Shown piece after piece: positions 13,936 through 21,427 of a DNA stretch of 21,427 nt. Source of the stretch: Desulfobacterales bacterium (GTDB lineage Bacteria; Desulfobacterota; Desulfobacteria; Desulfobacterales; C00003106); assembly GCA_030613165.1 (NCBI GenBank), contig JAUWMN010000001.1, positions 1 to 21,427 on the forward strand, written 5' to 3'. The translations under genes and the position numbers were made by a program. Position 1 is the stretch's first letter, and each line of letters opens with the position of its first letter. The notes beneath the pieces were generated by a model. The model had not been told where the DNA came from and searched no databases. It was given only the letters and a program-made list of their open reading frames with translations.

Positions 13936-14740
13936 TACTCTCTTCTAACTCAGGGGAATTAAATAACGCCTCCCGGATCTCCAGGATGCCCATGTCCTCT
14001 TCACCGACCTGAAAAACATGTTGGCCGATGCCTTTTGCAAAGGACCCTCCAAGGGAGGTCCAGTCAGTCATTCTGCCAAGCTTCATCCGGTCGTCCTCGT
14101 GGAGAAATGAATCCGCATAGAGCACAGGAAGGTAACAGTTCACAGTGAGTCCGTCCCATGTGGTTATCCGGGCTGTAATCCAGAGGAGATCAAACAGCGT
14201 CTTGGGAGCCGAAACAGCAAGTTCTCTAATTGCCTCAAAAGGTATCCATACATACCGCTCATGGACAATCGTTTCGAGGAAAATGGACAGAAATGTGTCC
14301 GTGTCTTTAAAACCGGTAAAGCTCTTTCCATTTACTGTCCCGGATATGACGGGGCGCTTAGCATCTACTTGATCGAAAAGCGCCTTTGCCTCATCGATCT
14401 TTTGTTCACTTAGCTTTGCCCAGGCTGCGCAGTATGTTTCAAGATAGGGTGGAGTTTCCGGCAGAAATGAGGGGCGACGTTTGAGCTTGTAAACGTCCGT
14501 CCGCTCTCTCTCCGCGTGGATCAAGTTTTTGTAAACCTGGACTCCGACCTCGGCAGCTACATCCTGCGCGCCGATCGCGTCAAGATGCCGTTCGGCCTTG
14601 TCCCATTCACCGCAAAAAGCTAAGACTTGAAACAGAAGTATACGCCTGCCGCTATCACCGGGCTTCGCCTTGACTTCCCCGGTGAGCTGCTCGCGTGCCT
14701 CTGACAGTCTGCCCGCTCTGATAAGATCTTTTGCATCCAT
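13919..14740 (-). CDS. tagJ: T6SS accessory protein TagJ (ImpE family)
   Basis: ImpE/TagJ proteins bind the sheath subunit TssB and, in Pseudomonas HSI-I, the ClpV N-domain, and tune sheath recycling. The 273-residue protein starts with a TPR-like helical repeat region (DLIRAGRLSEAREQLTGEVK, LLFQVLAFCGEWDKAERHLDA). It then carries the ImpE core: ISGTVNGKSFTGFKDTDTFL, WIPFEAIRELAVSAPKTLFDLLW, VLYADSFLHEDDRMKLGRMTDW. The start at 14740 has GAGGG ten bases upstream. It lies 129 bp after tagF and overlaps tssA, placing it at the head of the sheath genes. Family assignment is firm; the exact mechanism here is inferred. Confidence 0.88.
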   Translation of the reverse strand: MDAKDLIRAGRLSEAREQLTGEVKAKPGDSGRRILLFQVLAFCGEWDKAERHLDAIGAQDVAAEVGVQVYKNLIHAERERTDVYKLKRRPSFLPETPPYLETYCAAWAKLSEQKIDEAKALFDQVDAKRPVISGTVNGKSFTGFKDTDTFLSIFLETIVHERYVWIPFEAIRELAVSAPKTLFDLLWITARITTWDGLTVNCYLPVLYADSFLHEDDRMKLGRMTDWTSLGGSFAKGIGQHVFQVGEEDMGILEIREALFNSPELEESNETRD

Positions 14741-14868
14741 GGAAAAAGGCCCTCGTTAAGCAATTCTTATTACACCATAAGCATTATAATATTGCAATCA
14801 AAAAATCATGCGCTAACCGCGTCTTATCCCTTACGCCGGTTCACTCCCGTCGGTCTCATCACTCTCCA

Positions 14869-15621
14869 TCAACCGGGGTTCGAGACCGCGGACCAGAGCC
14901 TAACAAAATCGGTTGGAACCAATGACCGTTTAAAGACAGCCAAATACGTCCTCTCGGGGACCCCGCCCATAAAGATCGCGTTCGGGGCGCCGGCCAGGCG
15001 AGCCTTCAAAAGAGAATGCCACAAAATCGCCAGCGAAAATACGTCACCGGACGGTCCGTGCTCGAACGGGACAAGGAACTCTGTCTTCTTTGACAGGCGG
15101 TCAATTGTCTCTGAAATCTCCCTGGAATCCCTCGCTAATAACGACGAACGCGCCTTTTGATCGTTAAACTCCGACCAGTTGGGGGAGGGCGGTTTTATGA
15201 TACGGACATCGTCCTCTAACTGTTTAAAATTGGCAAGCCGCCGTGTGCTCAGGTATTCTATTTGACTCCAGGTCTTTTCACAGGCAAGGGGCAAAAGGTC
15301 CCAGTAGTCCTCCCACCTTTCAAGAGGTCCGGTTCCCATAATAAGAAGGGGATATGGCCGGCCGATGCTGTCACTGCTATCCCTTCCAACACCACATATA
15401 AGGTTGTCTTTCTTGGCCCCTTGGGCCCAAAAGCGCCATGCATAGGGCTGAGAGGCAGGGTTCTGTTTTGATCTCAGCAATTGATAACCTTTTTCAACCC
15501 AACCAACAAACGCCTTTATCAAGGGCGCGTCTTCGCCCGCCCTAAAATAGTCCCTGGCCACTGGATGCTTGCCGTAAGCCGCCCAATGCCAATATTGTGC
15601 TCCTCTTCCTAATCCCAACAC
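14869..15621 (-). CDS. tagF: T6SS-associated regulator TagF
   Basis: TagF represses T6SS activity after translation; in Pseudomonas and Agrobacterium it acts at or near the Fha protein, and the Ppk/Ppp phosphorylation pathway opposes it or bypasses it. The 250-residue protein has the TagF opening AAYGKHPVARDYFRAG (the family's FGKLPxxGDF variant), then WRFWAQG, IGRPYPLLIMGTG (the conserved pocket region) and WEDYWDLL. The likely start is GTG 15621, overlapping the tssM end by 13 bp; no ATG lies near. No fha, ppkA or pppA gene is in the window, so the partners must be elsewhere or absent. Confidence 0.85.
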   Translation of the reverse strand: MLGLGRGAQYWHWAAYGKHPVARDYFRAGEDAPLIKAFVGWVEKGYQLLRSKQNPASQPYAWRFWAQGAKKDNLICGVGRDSSDSIGRPYPLLIMGTGPLERWEDYWDLLPLACEKTWSQIEYLSTRRLANFKQLEDDVRIIKPPSPNWSEFNDQKARSSLLARDSREISETIDRLSKKTEFLVPFEHGPSGDVFSLAILWHSLLKARLAGAPNAIFMGGVPERTYLAVFKRSLVPTDFVRLWSAVSNPG

Positions 15622-18600
15622 TTTGCGATATTTCCCGGAACCGTTCTTGGTATCCTAAGCAACTTAAGGGCCGGTTTGTGCCCACTGAATCGATATTCCA
15701 CGTTGATGTATTTGATCCCTAACCGTTTTAACGCGGACTGCTGTTTAGGAAATTCACGTCTGTAAAATGTGCGCTTCCCACTCTTGAAATCGTTCAAGAA
15801 TTTCGCGAAGCCAAGGTATCCTCTGTACTTCTTAATGAGAGTCAGGTCGCCTACCTCGATGCGCAACTCCACATCTTCGCAACTGTCAGGCGACCAGTCA
15901 AAGGTTTTGCTGCGACGAAACTGAAGATTCACGAGACTTTGGGTAGACCCGACGCATTCAAGTTCAAGGCGTGTGGCGTGTGGCTGTACCCGGGCCTTGG
16001 AATTGGCGCTTGTCGGTTTTGTCTGGATGCTCACCTTGTAATTACGTTTGCGTGCCTGCTTCGCTACCGTCCCCTTGGTCAAAAAGGACAAAAACGCGGG
16101 ATCAAAGGGTATCCTCCCGCCCAAGGCCTTAGTTGCGTAATATCCTTTTCGGCGATTCCAGTCTATAAACTGCGCGGCCGGACCTTTCAGAAAATTCCAG
16201 GCGTGACCATCTTGACCCAGGACCTGCTGCACGGCAGCCGCACCGGCAACCCCTTGAATCTCCGCCATAACCGTTTTTCTCCATTGCTCCTGGAGATGGC
16301 AGGCAGTCTCTGTACGCACAAGGGTCCATAAGTAGTCAAGTGGGCCGGCTACCATCGCCCAGAACATCTTATGTTCCGGACTACCGGCCCCCATGGCGCT
16401 CTTGAGGTTGGCGACAGCCGTGTGAGCAACGTGAACAGGGACCTTGCTCGTTGCCGGGTCTTCGCCATAGGTCTTGACTGCCGTCTCATATGCCGCTTTT
16501 CTCGAAGCTGATATAGACGCAATCTCTCTTAAGCTTGTTTCATAGTCCAGATAGGCCTTGGCAGCCTTTATTTGTTGTTCGAGACTCCTTGCGTCACCGG
16601 TTTTACTCTCAATCGTGCTGATAAACTTTATCCCCTTTTGGGTTGCCTTTGCCAGCAGTCCCTTCCCTTTTATGGCCGCTTGCTTGGCTGCTTGAGCCCT
16701 TGTGGTCTGAAATTCGTAAATCGGCTTTGCCCACGACGGTATCTCCTCTCCCGCCAGCGCTTCAACCTCCGAAGCCGTTCTGTTCAGAAGGGAAAAGTAT
16801 GGCCCTTCATCGGTCGGCATTTTGGCCGCCATGCTCTGCCACTCTTCTCTCCCCTTAAGCCGTTCAACGCCCTTCGCAAAGGTAGTTCCAAAATCGTGCC
16901 AGGCGTCAAGAGAGGTCTTTCGATACCATTCGTTAAATTCCAACTTTTGGCGGGCAATAATCGGAGGCCCGGGATCGGGAACCGCCGATTCGATCTCCTT
17001 AATAAAGGATTCTATTTCTTGCTTTCCCCTACTCGTAAAGGCCGGAACCACCGCGGGTTCACCCTCCACCGGCAGACCTCCTCCCCAAAACTCCTCGAGG
17101 TTTACCGGTGAAAGGGACTTCTGACCATTGGCCCAGGTAACGAGCCAATGAAGATCTGCCCCTTTTATGGTCAGTATCTTTTTCAACCACGGTTGGAGGA
17201 GGGTGATCTCCTGGTTGATTTTGGCGGAATCTACGCTCCAATCCAAGTAGTACAGGTATAAATTGCGAAACTTGTCGGAAATTTCAGGAATAATACCCCT
17301 CTCAACCATGAGCATAAGAGGTTCAAAGGATGGCTGCGGTTTCGTTTTAAGATCCTCAAGCTCTTGACCATCTAAACGTGCCTTCAAAAGATTGATCCGT
17401 CTGACAAGATGAGCTATGTAGTGACCTATGACATAATCGGGGGTGGAATGGGAAAAATGTGCCATTCTGGCTGTCATCTCTTCATCCAGGGAGACCAAAA
17501 AGCCTGTGTGAAACTGTTTCCAGTACTTCTCCTTGAGCTCAATCTCGACATCTTTGCTTTCACCCAACCCAAACCTCGGGATCCACCACCCCTCATTCTG
17601 GTCCTCCACCTTAAGGATGCCATGGAGAAACCGATCCATAATAACCACATCCGTCAGGACCTCTCCTTGCAACACGGGAGGCGTTGAAAATTCATGGGAG
17701 ATCTCCCTTAAGGTTTGCATATTCTTAACAAAGGAAAAGCTCAGGAGACCGCAAATGGCGACCCCAAGGGCAACCCAGGCCGTCAATCCGAGACTTTTGG
17801 TTAGTCGGTTCCATTCAAGGGCCCGCTGGGTGGGCGCAATCAATTTTCTGTCCTTGGGGAGAATCCGGGCAAAAAAGTCGTGAAGGAAGAGTCCCTTGTT
17901 TGTTCCCGCGAGGACTTCCTTTTCTTCAATGAGTCCGAGTTCCTTTAAAAAGTGGGAGTAAGGACTTCCCTCCTGGCGTCCACTGCTAAAGAACAGCCCC
18001 CGCAAAAGCGGGGTCTCCTGGTAAGGATTTTCCTCGAAGGCCCCCTTAATGAACGACCTGAGTCCTTCTTTCACACTTTCAAACTCTTCAGGGAAGAGAA
18101 GAAGACCCGGATCAGTAGTCTCGGAGCCGGATTCATGCATAAGGAGAAGTCGAAAATCCCGTAACCGATCGACCAAAGTGTTTACCGTCTGCGCTTGAAA
18201 CGCGTCCGCATCTGCCGAGAGATCATGTTTTATGGCCCCCATAGCCTGATCAAGGGTTTTCTCGGGAAGCCTGTCGCAGAATTGCGTCATCCCCTGAATG
18301 AGATCACACTTGGTAACCAGGATATAGACGGGTGGCTTTGTCCCCAACACCCGCATTAATTCATCGATCCGGCGGCGAATGGTGCGACCATCCTCTGCCA
18401 AGGCCTCGGGCCCGGCCTCAAGCAATTTATCGGCCGCGATGCTTACGATCAGACCATTGAGGGGCTCTTTTTTTCTGTATTTGGCCAAGAGATTGAGAAA
18501 CTTTTGCCATTCATCCTTGTCCCGTCCTTCATCTATCGGGATGGCATACCTTCCCGCGGTATCAAGAATAATAGCCTGTTCAAAAAACCACCAATCACAG

Positions 18601-19079
18601 TTCCGTGTCCCGGAAATCCCCGAGGTCTGACCAAGCTCCGCGAAGGAGGAGGAAAGACGGGCGCTCTTAATAGCGGTCGTTTTACCTGAACCGCTCTCGC
18701 CAATCACCAGGTACCACGGAAGTACATAGAGGGGGTTGCCATATTTTCTCAAATGGGAGCGCCTCAAGGCCTCCACAGCCTCCGTCCAACGATCCTGCAC
18801 CTCACGTACGTGTCCTCTCTCCTTTGCCGCAAGGCTTTTCACATAGGACTCATCCTGAGCTACGACCTGCTGTACAAAGAGCTGCTCTTGACGCTTCAGC
18901 CATATCTTCCGAAGGGCTATGAACGCAATACCCAGACCTACAAGTCCCAACAGGATGAAAAAGCTTACCCACCATGGCCAATCAAGGATCAAGACGATCC
19001 CAAAAAGGAGGAAGATCGCTAAAGCAACTATAGCGAGAATCAGAACGACCTTAGACATCTTTGAAAAAATCTGCTTCAT
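15609..19079 (-). CDS. tssM: T6SS inner-membrane complex protein TssM (IcmF)
   Basis: TssM spans the periplasm and links TssL in the inner membrane to the TssJ lipoprotein in the outer membrane. The 1156-residue protein has two N-terminal membrane helices (about 10-31 and 38-57) and a cytoplasmic NTPase-like domain with Walker A GESGSGKTT (127-135), ILDTAGRY (171-178) and TKCD (256-259). A third membrane helix lies at about 431-451, followed by a long helical periplasmic part with the ImcF-related region and a beta-rich C-terminal domain (VELRIEVGDL and following). Walker A is intact, unlike in many TssM proteins where it is lost, so ATP binding is plausible. ATG 19079 touches the tssL stop directly (TAG then ATG). 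Confidence 0.96.
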   Translation of the reverse strand: MKQIFSKMSKVVLILAIVALAIFLLFGIVLILDWPWWVSFFILLGLVGLGIAFIALRKIWLKRQEQLFVQQVVAQDESYVKSLAAKERGHVREVQDRWTEAVEALRRSHLRKYGNPLYVLPWYLVIGESGSGKTTAIKSARLSSSFAELGQTSGISGTRNCDWWFFEQAIILDTAGRYAIPIDEGRDKDEWQKFLNLLAKYRKKEPLNGLIVSIAADKLLEAGPEALAEDGRTIRRRIDELMRVLGTKPPVYILVTKCDLIQGMTQFCDRLPEKTLDQAMGAIKHDLSADADAFQAQTVNTLVDRLRDFRLLLMHESGSETTDPGLLLFPEEFESVKEGLRSFIKGAFEENPYQETPLLRGLFFSSGRQEGSPYSHFLKELGLIEEKEVLAGTNKGLFLHDFFARILPKDRKLIAPTQRALEWNRLTKSLGLTAWVALGVAICGLLSFSFVKNMQTLREISHEFSTPPVLQGEVLTDVVIMDRFLHGILKVEDQNEGWWIPRFGLGESKDVEIELKEKYWKQFHTGFLVSLDEEMTARMAHFSHSTPDYVIGHYIAHLVRRINLLKARLDGQELEDLKTKPQPSFEPLMLMVERGIIPEISDKFRNLYLYYLDWSVDSAKINQEITLLQPWLKKILTIKGADLHWLVTWANGQKSLSPVNLEEFWGGGLPVEGEPAVVPAFTSRGKQEIESFIKEIESAVPDPGPPIIARQKLEFNEWYRKTSLDAWHDFGTTFAKGVERLKGREEWQSMAAKMPTDEGPYFSLLNRTASEVEALAGEEIPSWAKPIYEFQTTRAQAAKQAAIKGKGLLAKATQKGIKFISTIESKTGDARSLEQQIKAAKAYLDYETSLREIASISASRKAAYETAVKTYGEDPATSKVPVHVAHTAVANLKSAMGAGSPEHKMFWAMVAGPLDYLWTLVRTETACHLQEQWRKTVMAEIQGVAGAAAVQQVLGQDGHAWNFLKGPAAQFIDWNRRKGYYATKALGGRIPFDPAFLSFLTKGTVAKQARKRNYKVSIQTKPTSANSKARVQPHATRLELECVGSTQSLVNLQFRRSKTFDWSPDSCEDVELRIEVGDLTLIKKYRGYLGFAKFLNDFKSGKRTFYRREFPKQQSALKRLGIKYINVEYRFSGHKPALKLLRIPRTVPGNIAKCWD

Positions 19080-19760
19080 CTACGGCACCATACTGAGAAA
19101 ATTTTCCCCTATTCCGTTCAAAATAAAGGCATAAATTATATAAAGCACTATGAAAAGGACAACCGGCCCTCCAAGGCAAATAAGCGTAAAGGGAGTGAGA
19201 CTGAACTTCTCTGTCGGCGCGGCGACCTCACCCGGCTCGGACGGATACGCTTCCGGAAAGATGTCGGTGCGTTCAAGCGAAGGGAGTCCTACTGAACTCC
19301 CTATGAGGAGTTTCAAGTTCGATGTCTTTACCTGATCGAGGAGAAACTTGTCTCCTTCACTGCAATATCTCCCCATGAAACCAAGGGCGAGACAAAGATA
19401 ATAGACCTCTCTCACATCGCGCTGATGCGGCCCCAGAGCATTTAAGCGCGAAAAAAACACTTCACCGGCATCGGCAATATTGTAATAGAACCGCTGTAGC
19501 TGTTCTCTCTGCCACTGATCTTTTGCATTCCACCCAGAGTTCAGAATGGCCTCATCAACCCAAGCACAAACCGCAAACCGTGCCAGATCATAATCATCTT
19601 GGGGGAAAAGTCCTCCCTTGAGACACTCTTCACTCTTTGACAGGAGACGGCGGATATCCGCCTTTACCTGTTCATACGGAGGTTGTTTTTGGGCCACGGT
19701 TTTCAGAAAATAGACCACATAGGCTATAACTCCCACAAAGCAATCGCTTAAGCGCACCAT
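19080..19760 (-). CDS. tssL: T6SS inner-membrane complex protein TssL (DotU type, no peptidoglycan-binding domain)
   Basis: TssL anchors the baseplate to the membrane complex. The 226-residue protein has the DotU hook domain (YEQVKADIRRLLSKSEECL, FAVCAWVDEAILNSGW, REVYYLCLALGFMGRY) and a single C-terminal membrane helix at about 189-214. Only about 12 residues follow the helix, so the OmpA-like peptidoglycan-binding domain found in longer TssL proteins is absent. Anchoring to the cell wall would need a separate protein (TagL/TagN/TagP type), none of which is seen here. The start ATG 19760 is 1 bp after the tssK stop, with GGGGAGG in the tssK end as its ribosome binding site. Confidence 0.94.
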   Translation of the reverse strand: MVRLSDCFVGVIAYVVYFLKTVAQKQPPYEQVKADIRRLLSKSEECLKGGLFPQDDYDLARFAVCAWVDEAILNSGWNAKDQWQREQLQRFYYNIADAGEVFFSRLNALGPHQRDVREVYYLCLALGFMGRYCSEGDKFLLDQVKTSNLKLLIGSSVGLPSLERTDIFPEAYPSEPGEVAAPTEKFSLTPFTLICLGGPVVLFIVLYIIYAFILNGIGENFLSMVP

Positions 19761-19761
19761 T

Positions 19762-21150
19762 TTACCTCCCCACCACCATCAGCTCGGTCTCTAAATCTTC
19801 CGGCGCGGTATCCCAGTAGAGCGCGACATTGTGTCCCTGTTCCACGTGGGCCCATTGGTCGCTGTGGCGGTCAATCTCGAAATAGATGCTCTGAGCTCGA
19901 CGGGGCAATTCCTGAGGCGGCACGGGAAGATGCTCCAATTTTATCCCCGGGAGAGCGCGTGCTATAAGAATGGGAAGAGATTCTCTCGAGCTCAGTTTTG
20001 CGATGGTCGCCAGGGACTGTACCACCACATTAGGATCCTCTTCGGTCTTAAGCACCAGATAGAAACGGTTACGACCTTCAAAAAGAGTCGGGTTCAGCTC
20101 GGCTGCATAGTATGTCCCATCATAGGCGAGACTGATAATATATTCCGGTCCCGCGGTAATTTCATCAAGGAGCTGAGTAACCAGGGTTTGCGCCGCTGAA
20201 AAGCATCCCCACAGATCTCGGTGATCATAATTGGGAAGAAGGCGAGATCCGTCTTCTCCTTCTCCCATATGATTGACCCTGTCCGAAAAAGAGGAGAGTT
20301 CCCCAATTAACTGCTTTAATGTTCCGTAGAGAGTCCAGGGGTGAATCCGCCGGGCCTCGACACAATGAAAAAGAAGCGGAACATAACGGTTCAATGACCT
20401 GAGAGCTAAGAGATATACCATATCCCTCGCTCCAAACTCGGCTGTATGAATTCCCCTCTGCTGCTTATATTCCTCAAGCTGCCGGCTTCGAGCTGAAAGC
20501 TGGTCTCTTATCTCTTTTATGATCTTCAGGAGCGACAGCGAACTTGAAATAGTAAGCGAGGGCGGGATGAAATCTTCAGACAGCCTTATCTCTTCGCCGA
20601 CCCTTATCAATTGAGCAATGGGAATGGTCACATAATCGCCAAGTTGGTCTCGTTCTGTCTCCCAAAATATCTTAAAGGCGTAATACAGCCTTTTCACTTC
20701 GGCCGGTGAACCGCCCTGATGCAGGTCGGTAACCGATTCAGGATCAGCGGTGGCAACAAATCTCGTAGTCACTTGCGAAATATTTTCTAATTGAGGAACT
20801 ACTGTTACGTTTTCCCCGGCATAATTCCATTTTTTCAGACCAATATAGACGTTAAGCGGCTTACCCCCTTCTACCCATGCTTCATCAAAAGAACGGCCTT
20901 CGATAAGCGCGTTGCCCGGGAAGACTCCATAAGTTCCGTCATGGAATAAAAATTCGCCCTTCAACAGATTAAACGACCGATTCCCCAAGCCGGCCTCCTG
21001 GATCTCGGTCTCGCCCACACCCCAAAAGTGCGGCTGTAGGAAATGATGAAACGGCGTTAAGAGAGATTGAAAGGAGAGATCGAGCAGCTGAAAATGCTGC
21101 GGTTGTAAAAAAAGGCCTTGCTGCCAGAAAAGAGGTCTCTGGATATCCAC
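19762..21150 (-). CDS. tssK: T6SS baseplate-membrane connector TssK
   Basis: TssK trimers join the baseplate wedges to the TssJLM membrane complex. The 462-residue protein opens with the signature RPLFWQQGLFLQPQHFQLLD and continues with LLTPFHHFLQPHFWGV. The mid-region ARDMVYLLALRSLNRYVPLLFHC and the C-terminal IYFEIDRHSDQWAHVEQGHNVALY are also typical. The start is GTG 21150, directly after the tssJ stop (TAA then GTG), with GGAGGGAG inside tssJ as its ribosome binding site. The -1 to +1 bp spacing of J, K, L and M suggests balanced coupled translation. Confidence 0.95.
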   Translation of the reverse strand: MDIQRPLFWQQGLFLQPQHFQLLDLSFQSLLTPFHHFLQPHFWGVGETEIQEAGLGNRSFNLLKGEFLFHDGTYGVFPGNALIEGRSFDEAWVEGGKPLNVYIGLKKWNYAGENVTVVPQLENISQVTTRFVATADPESVTDLHQGGSPAEVKRLYYAFKIFWETERDQLGDYVTIPIAQLIRVGEEIRLSEDFIPPSLTISSSLSLLKIIKEIRDQLSARSRQLEEYKQQRGIHTAEFGARDMVYLLALRSLNRYVPLLFHCVEARRIHPWTLYGTLKQLIGELSSFSDRVNHMGEGEDGSRLLPNYDHRDLWGCFSAAQTLVTQLLDEITAGPEYIISLAYDGTYYAAELNPTLFEGRNRFYLVLKTEEDPNVVVQSLATIAKLSSRESLPILIARALPGIKLEHLPVPPQELPRRAQSIYFEIDRHSDQWAHVEQGHNVALYWDTAPEDLETELMVVGR

Positions 21151-21427
21151 TTATTCTCCCTCCGATTCTTTAATTTCTTCAGGGCCAAAATAGAGATCGA
21201 TGGTCAGTAGCCCCGGCTTTCTACCCCATATCCACGATCTCACGACAGGGACTTCCAAGAGGCGCGTCATATTCTCTTTTTCGAAAGAATAATAGCCTGC
21301 CACAAGGCCCACGTATTTAGCGCCCTCGGCACGATCCAAGAGTTCGACCAGCTCTTCCCCGGGGTGGAGGGTCAAACTGCGAGAGCCGGCCACACTGGAG
21401 TCAAAGCGACTGCATTCCAACAGTTTG
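21151..21427 (-). CDS. tssJ: T6SS outer-membrane lipoprotein TssJ, C-terminal part (cut by right edge)
   Basis: Only the last 91 or so residues are in the window; the signal peptide and lipobox lie beyond the edge. The visible part has RSLTLHPGEELVELLDRAEG, AKYVGLVAGYYSFEKENMTR and WIWGRKPGLLTIDLYFG, matching the end of the transthyretin-like fold of TssJ, where PGE and the GVVAxY-like strand are conserved. In-frame codons continue upstream of TTG 21420 to the edge, so that TTG is not the start. TssJ binds the periplasmic end of TssM. Identity is inferred from this short stretch and from its position before tssK. Confidence 0.8.
   Translation of the reverse strand, partial: KLLECSRFDSSVAGSRSLTLHPGEELVELLDRAEGAKYVGLVAGYYSFEKENMTRLLEVPVVRSWIWGRKPGLLTIDLYFGPEEIKESEGE

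Noticed and set aside
14741..14868. A promoter or small RNA in the gap between tagF and tagJ.
   Set aside because: I see no clear -35/-10 pair, hairpin or conserved motif in these 128 bases.

Overview
The window is one strand-uniform block. Every gene I can support is on the minus strand, so it is transcribed from right to left. The block is a nearly complete type VI secretion system (T6SS) locus followed by two cargo-type genes and the start of a helicase gene. Gene style, moderate GC, heavy TAG/TGA stop use and REP-like intergenic repeats fit a Gram-negative proteobacterium, most likely of the deltaproteobacterial (Desulfobacterota) kind. The taxon is an inference, not something the sequence proves.

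In transcription order the layout is: tssJ (cut by the right edge), tssK, tssL, tssM, tagF, tagJ/impE, tssA, tssB, tssC, hcp (tssD), tssE, tssF, tssG and tssH (clpV). Then come a 315-aa putative cargo protein with a Cys/His domain and a FYVE/RING-like zinc finger, a 370-aa lipase-like alpha/beta hydrolase, and the N-terminal 302 residues of a DinG/XPD-type helicase running off the left edge. Most structural genes abut or overlap (tssJ-K-L-M-tagF and tagJ-tssA are within -17 to +1 bp), as expected of an operon. Together they give the membrane complex (J, L, M), baseplate (K, E, F, G), sheath (B, C), tube (Hcp), assembly cap (A), sheath-recycling ATPase (H) and regulators (TagF, TagJ). No VgrG (TssI), PAAR, Fha or Ppk/Ppp gene is in the window.

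Two things stand out. First, hcp is interrupted by an in-frame TAG at codon 71. The rest of the 162-codon frame is intact and its sequence resumes the family consensus directly after the stop. Second, the region behind clpV looks like a recombining cargo slot. A 45-bp segment carrying the ribosome binding site and first codons of the lipase gene is present twice, once in front of the real gene and once as a dead seven-codon stub just after clpV. Near-identical 72-bp repeats lie downstream of both cargo genes. A 142-bp MITE-like element with 16-bp inverted ends and a 5-bp target duplication sits between the two cargo genes. No immunity-like gene is seen beside either one.

Stretches without genes: 909-1167 holds two REP-like repeats. 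2281-2654 holds one end of the 45-bp repeat, the MITE and another REP. 10218-10521 (between tssC and hcp) holds a REP hairpin and short direct repeats. 14741-14868 holds nothing I can name.
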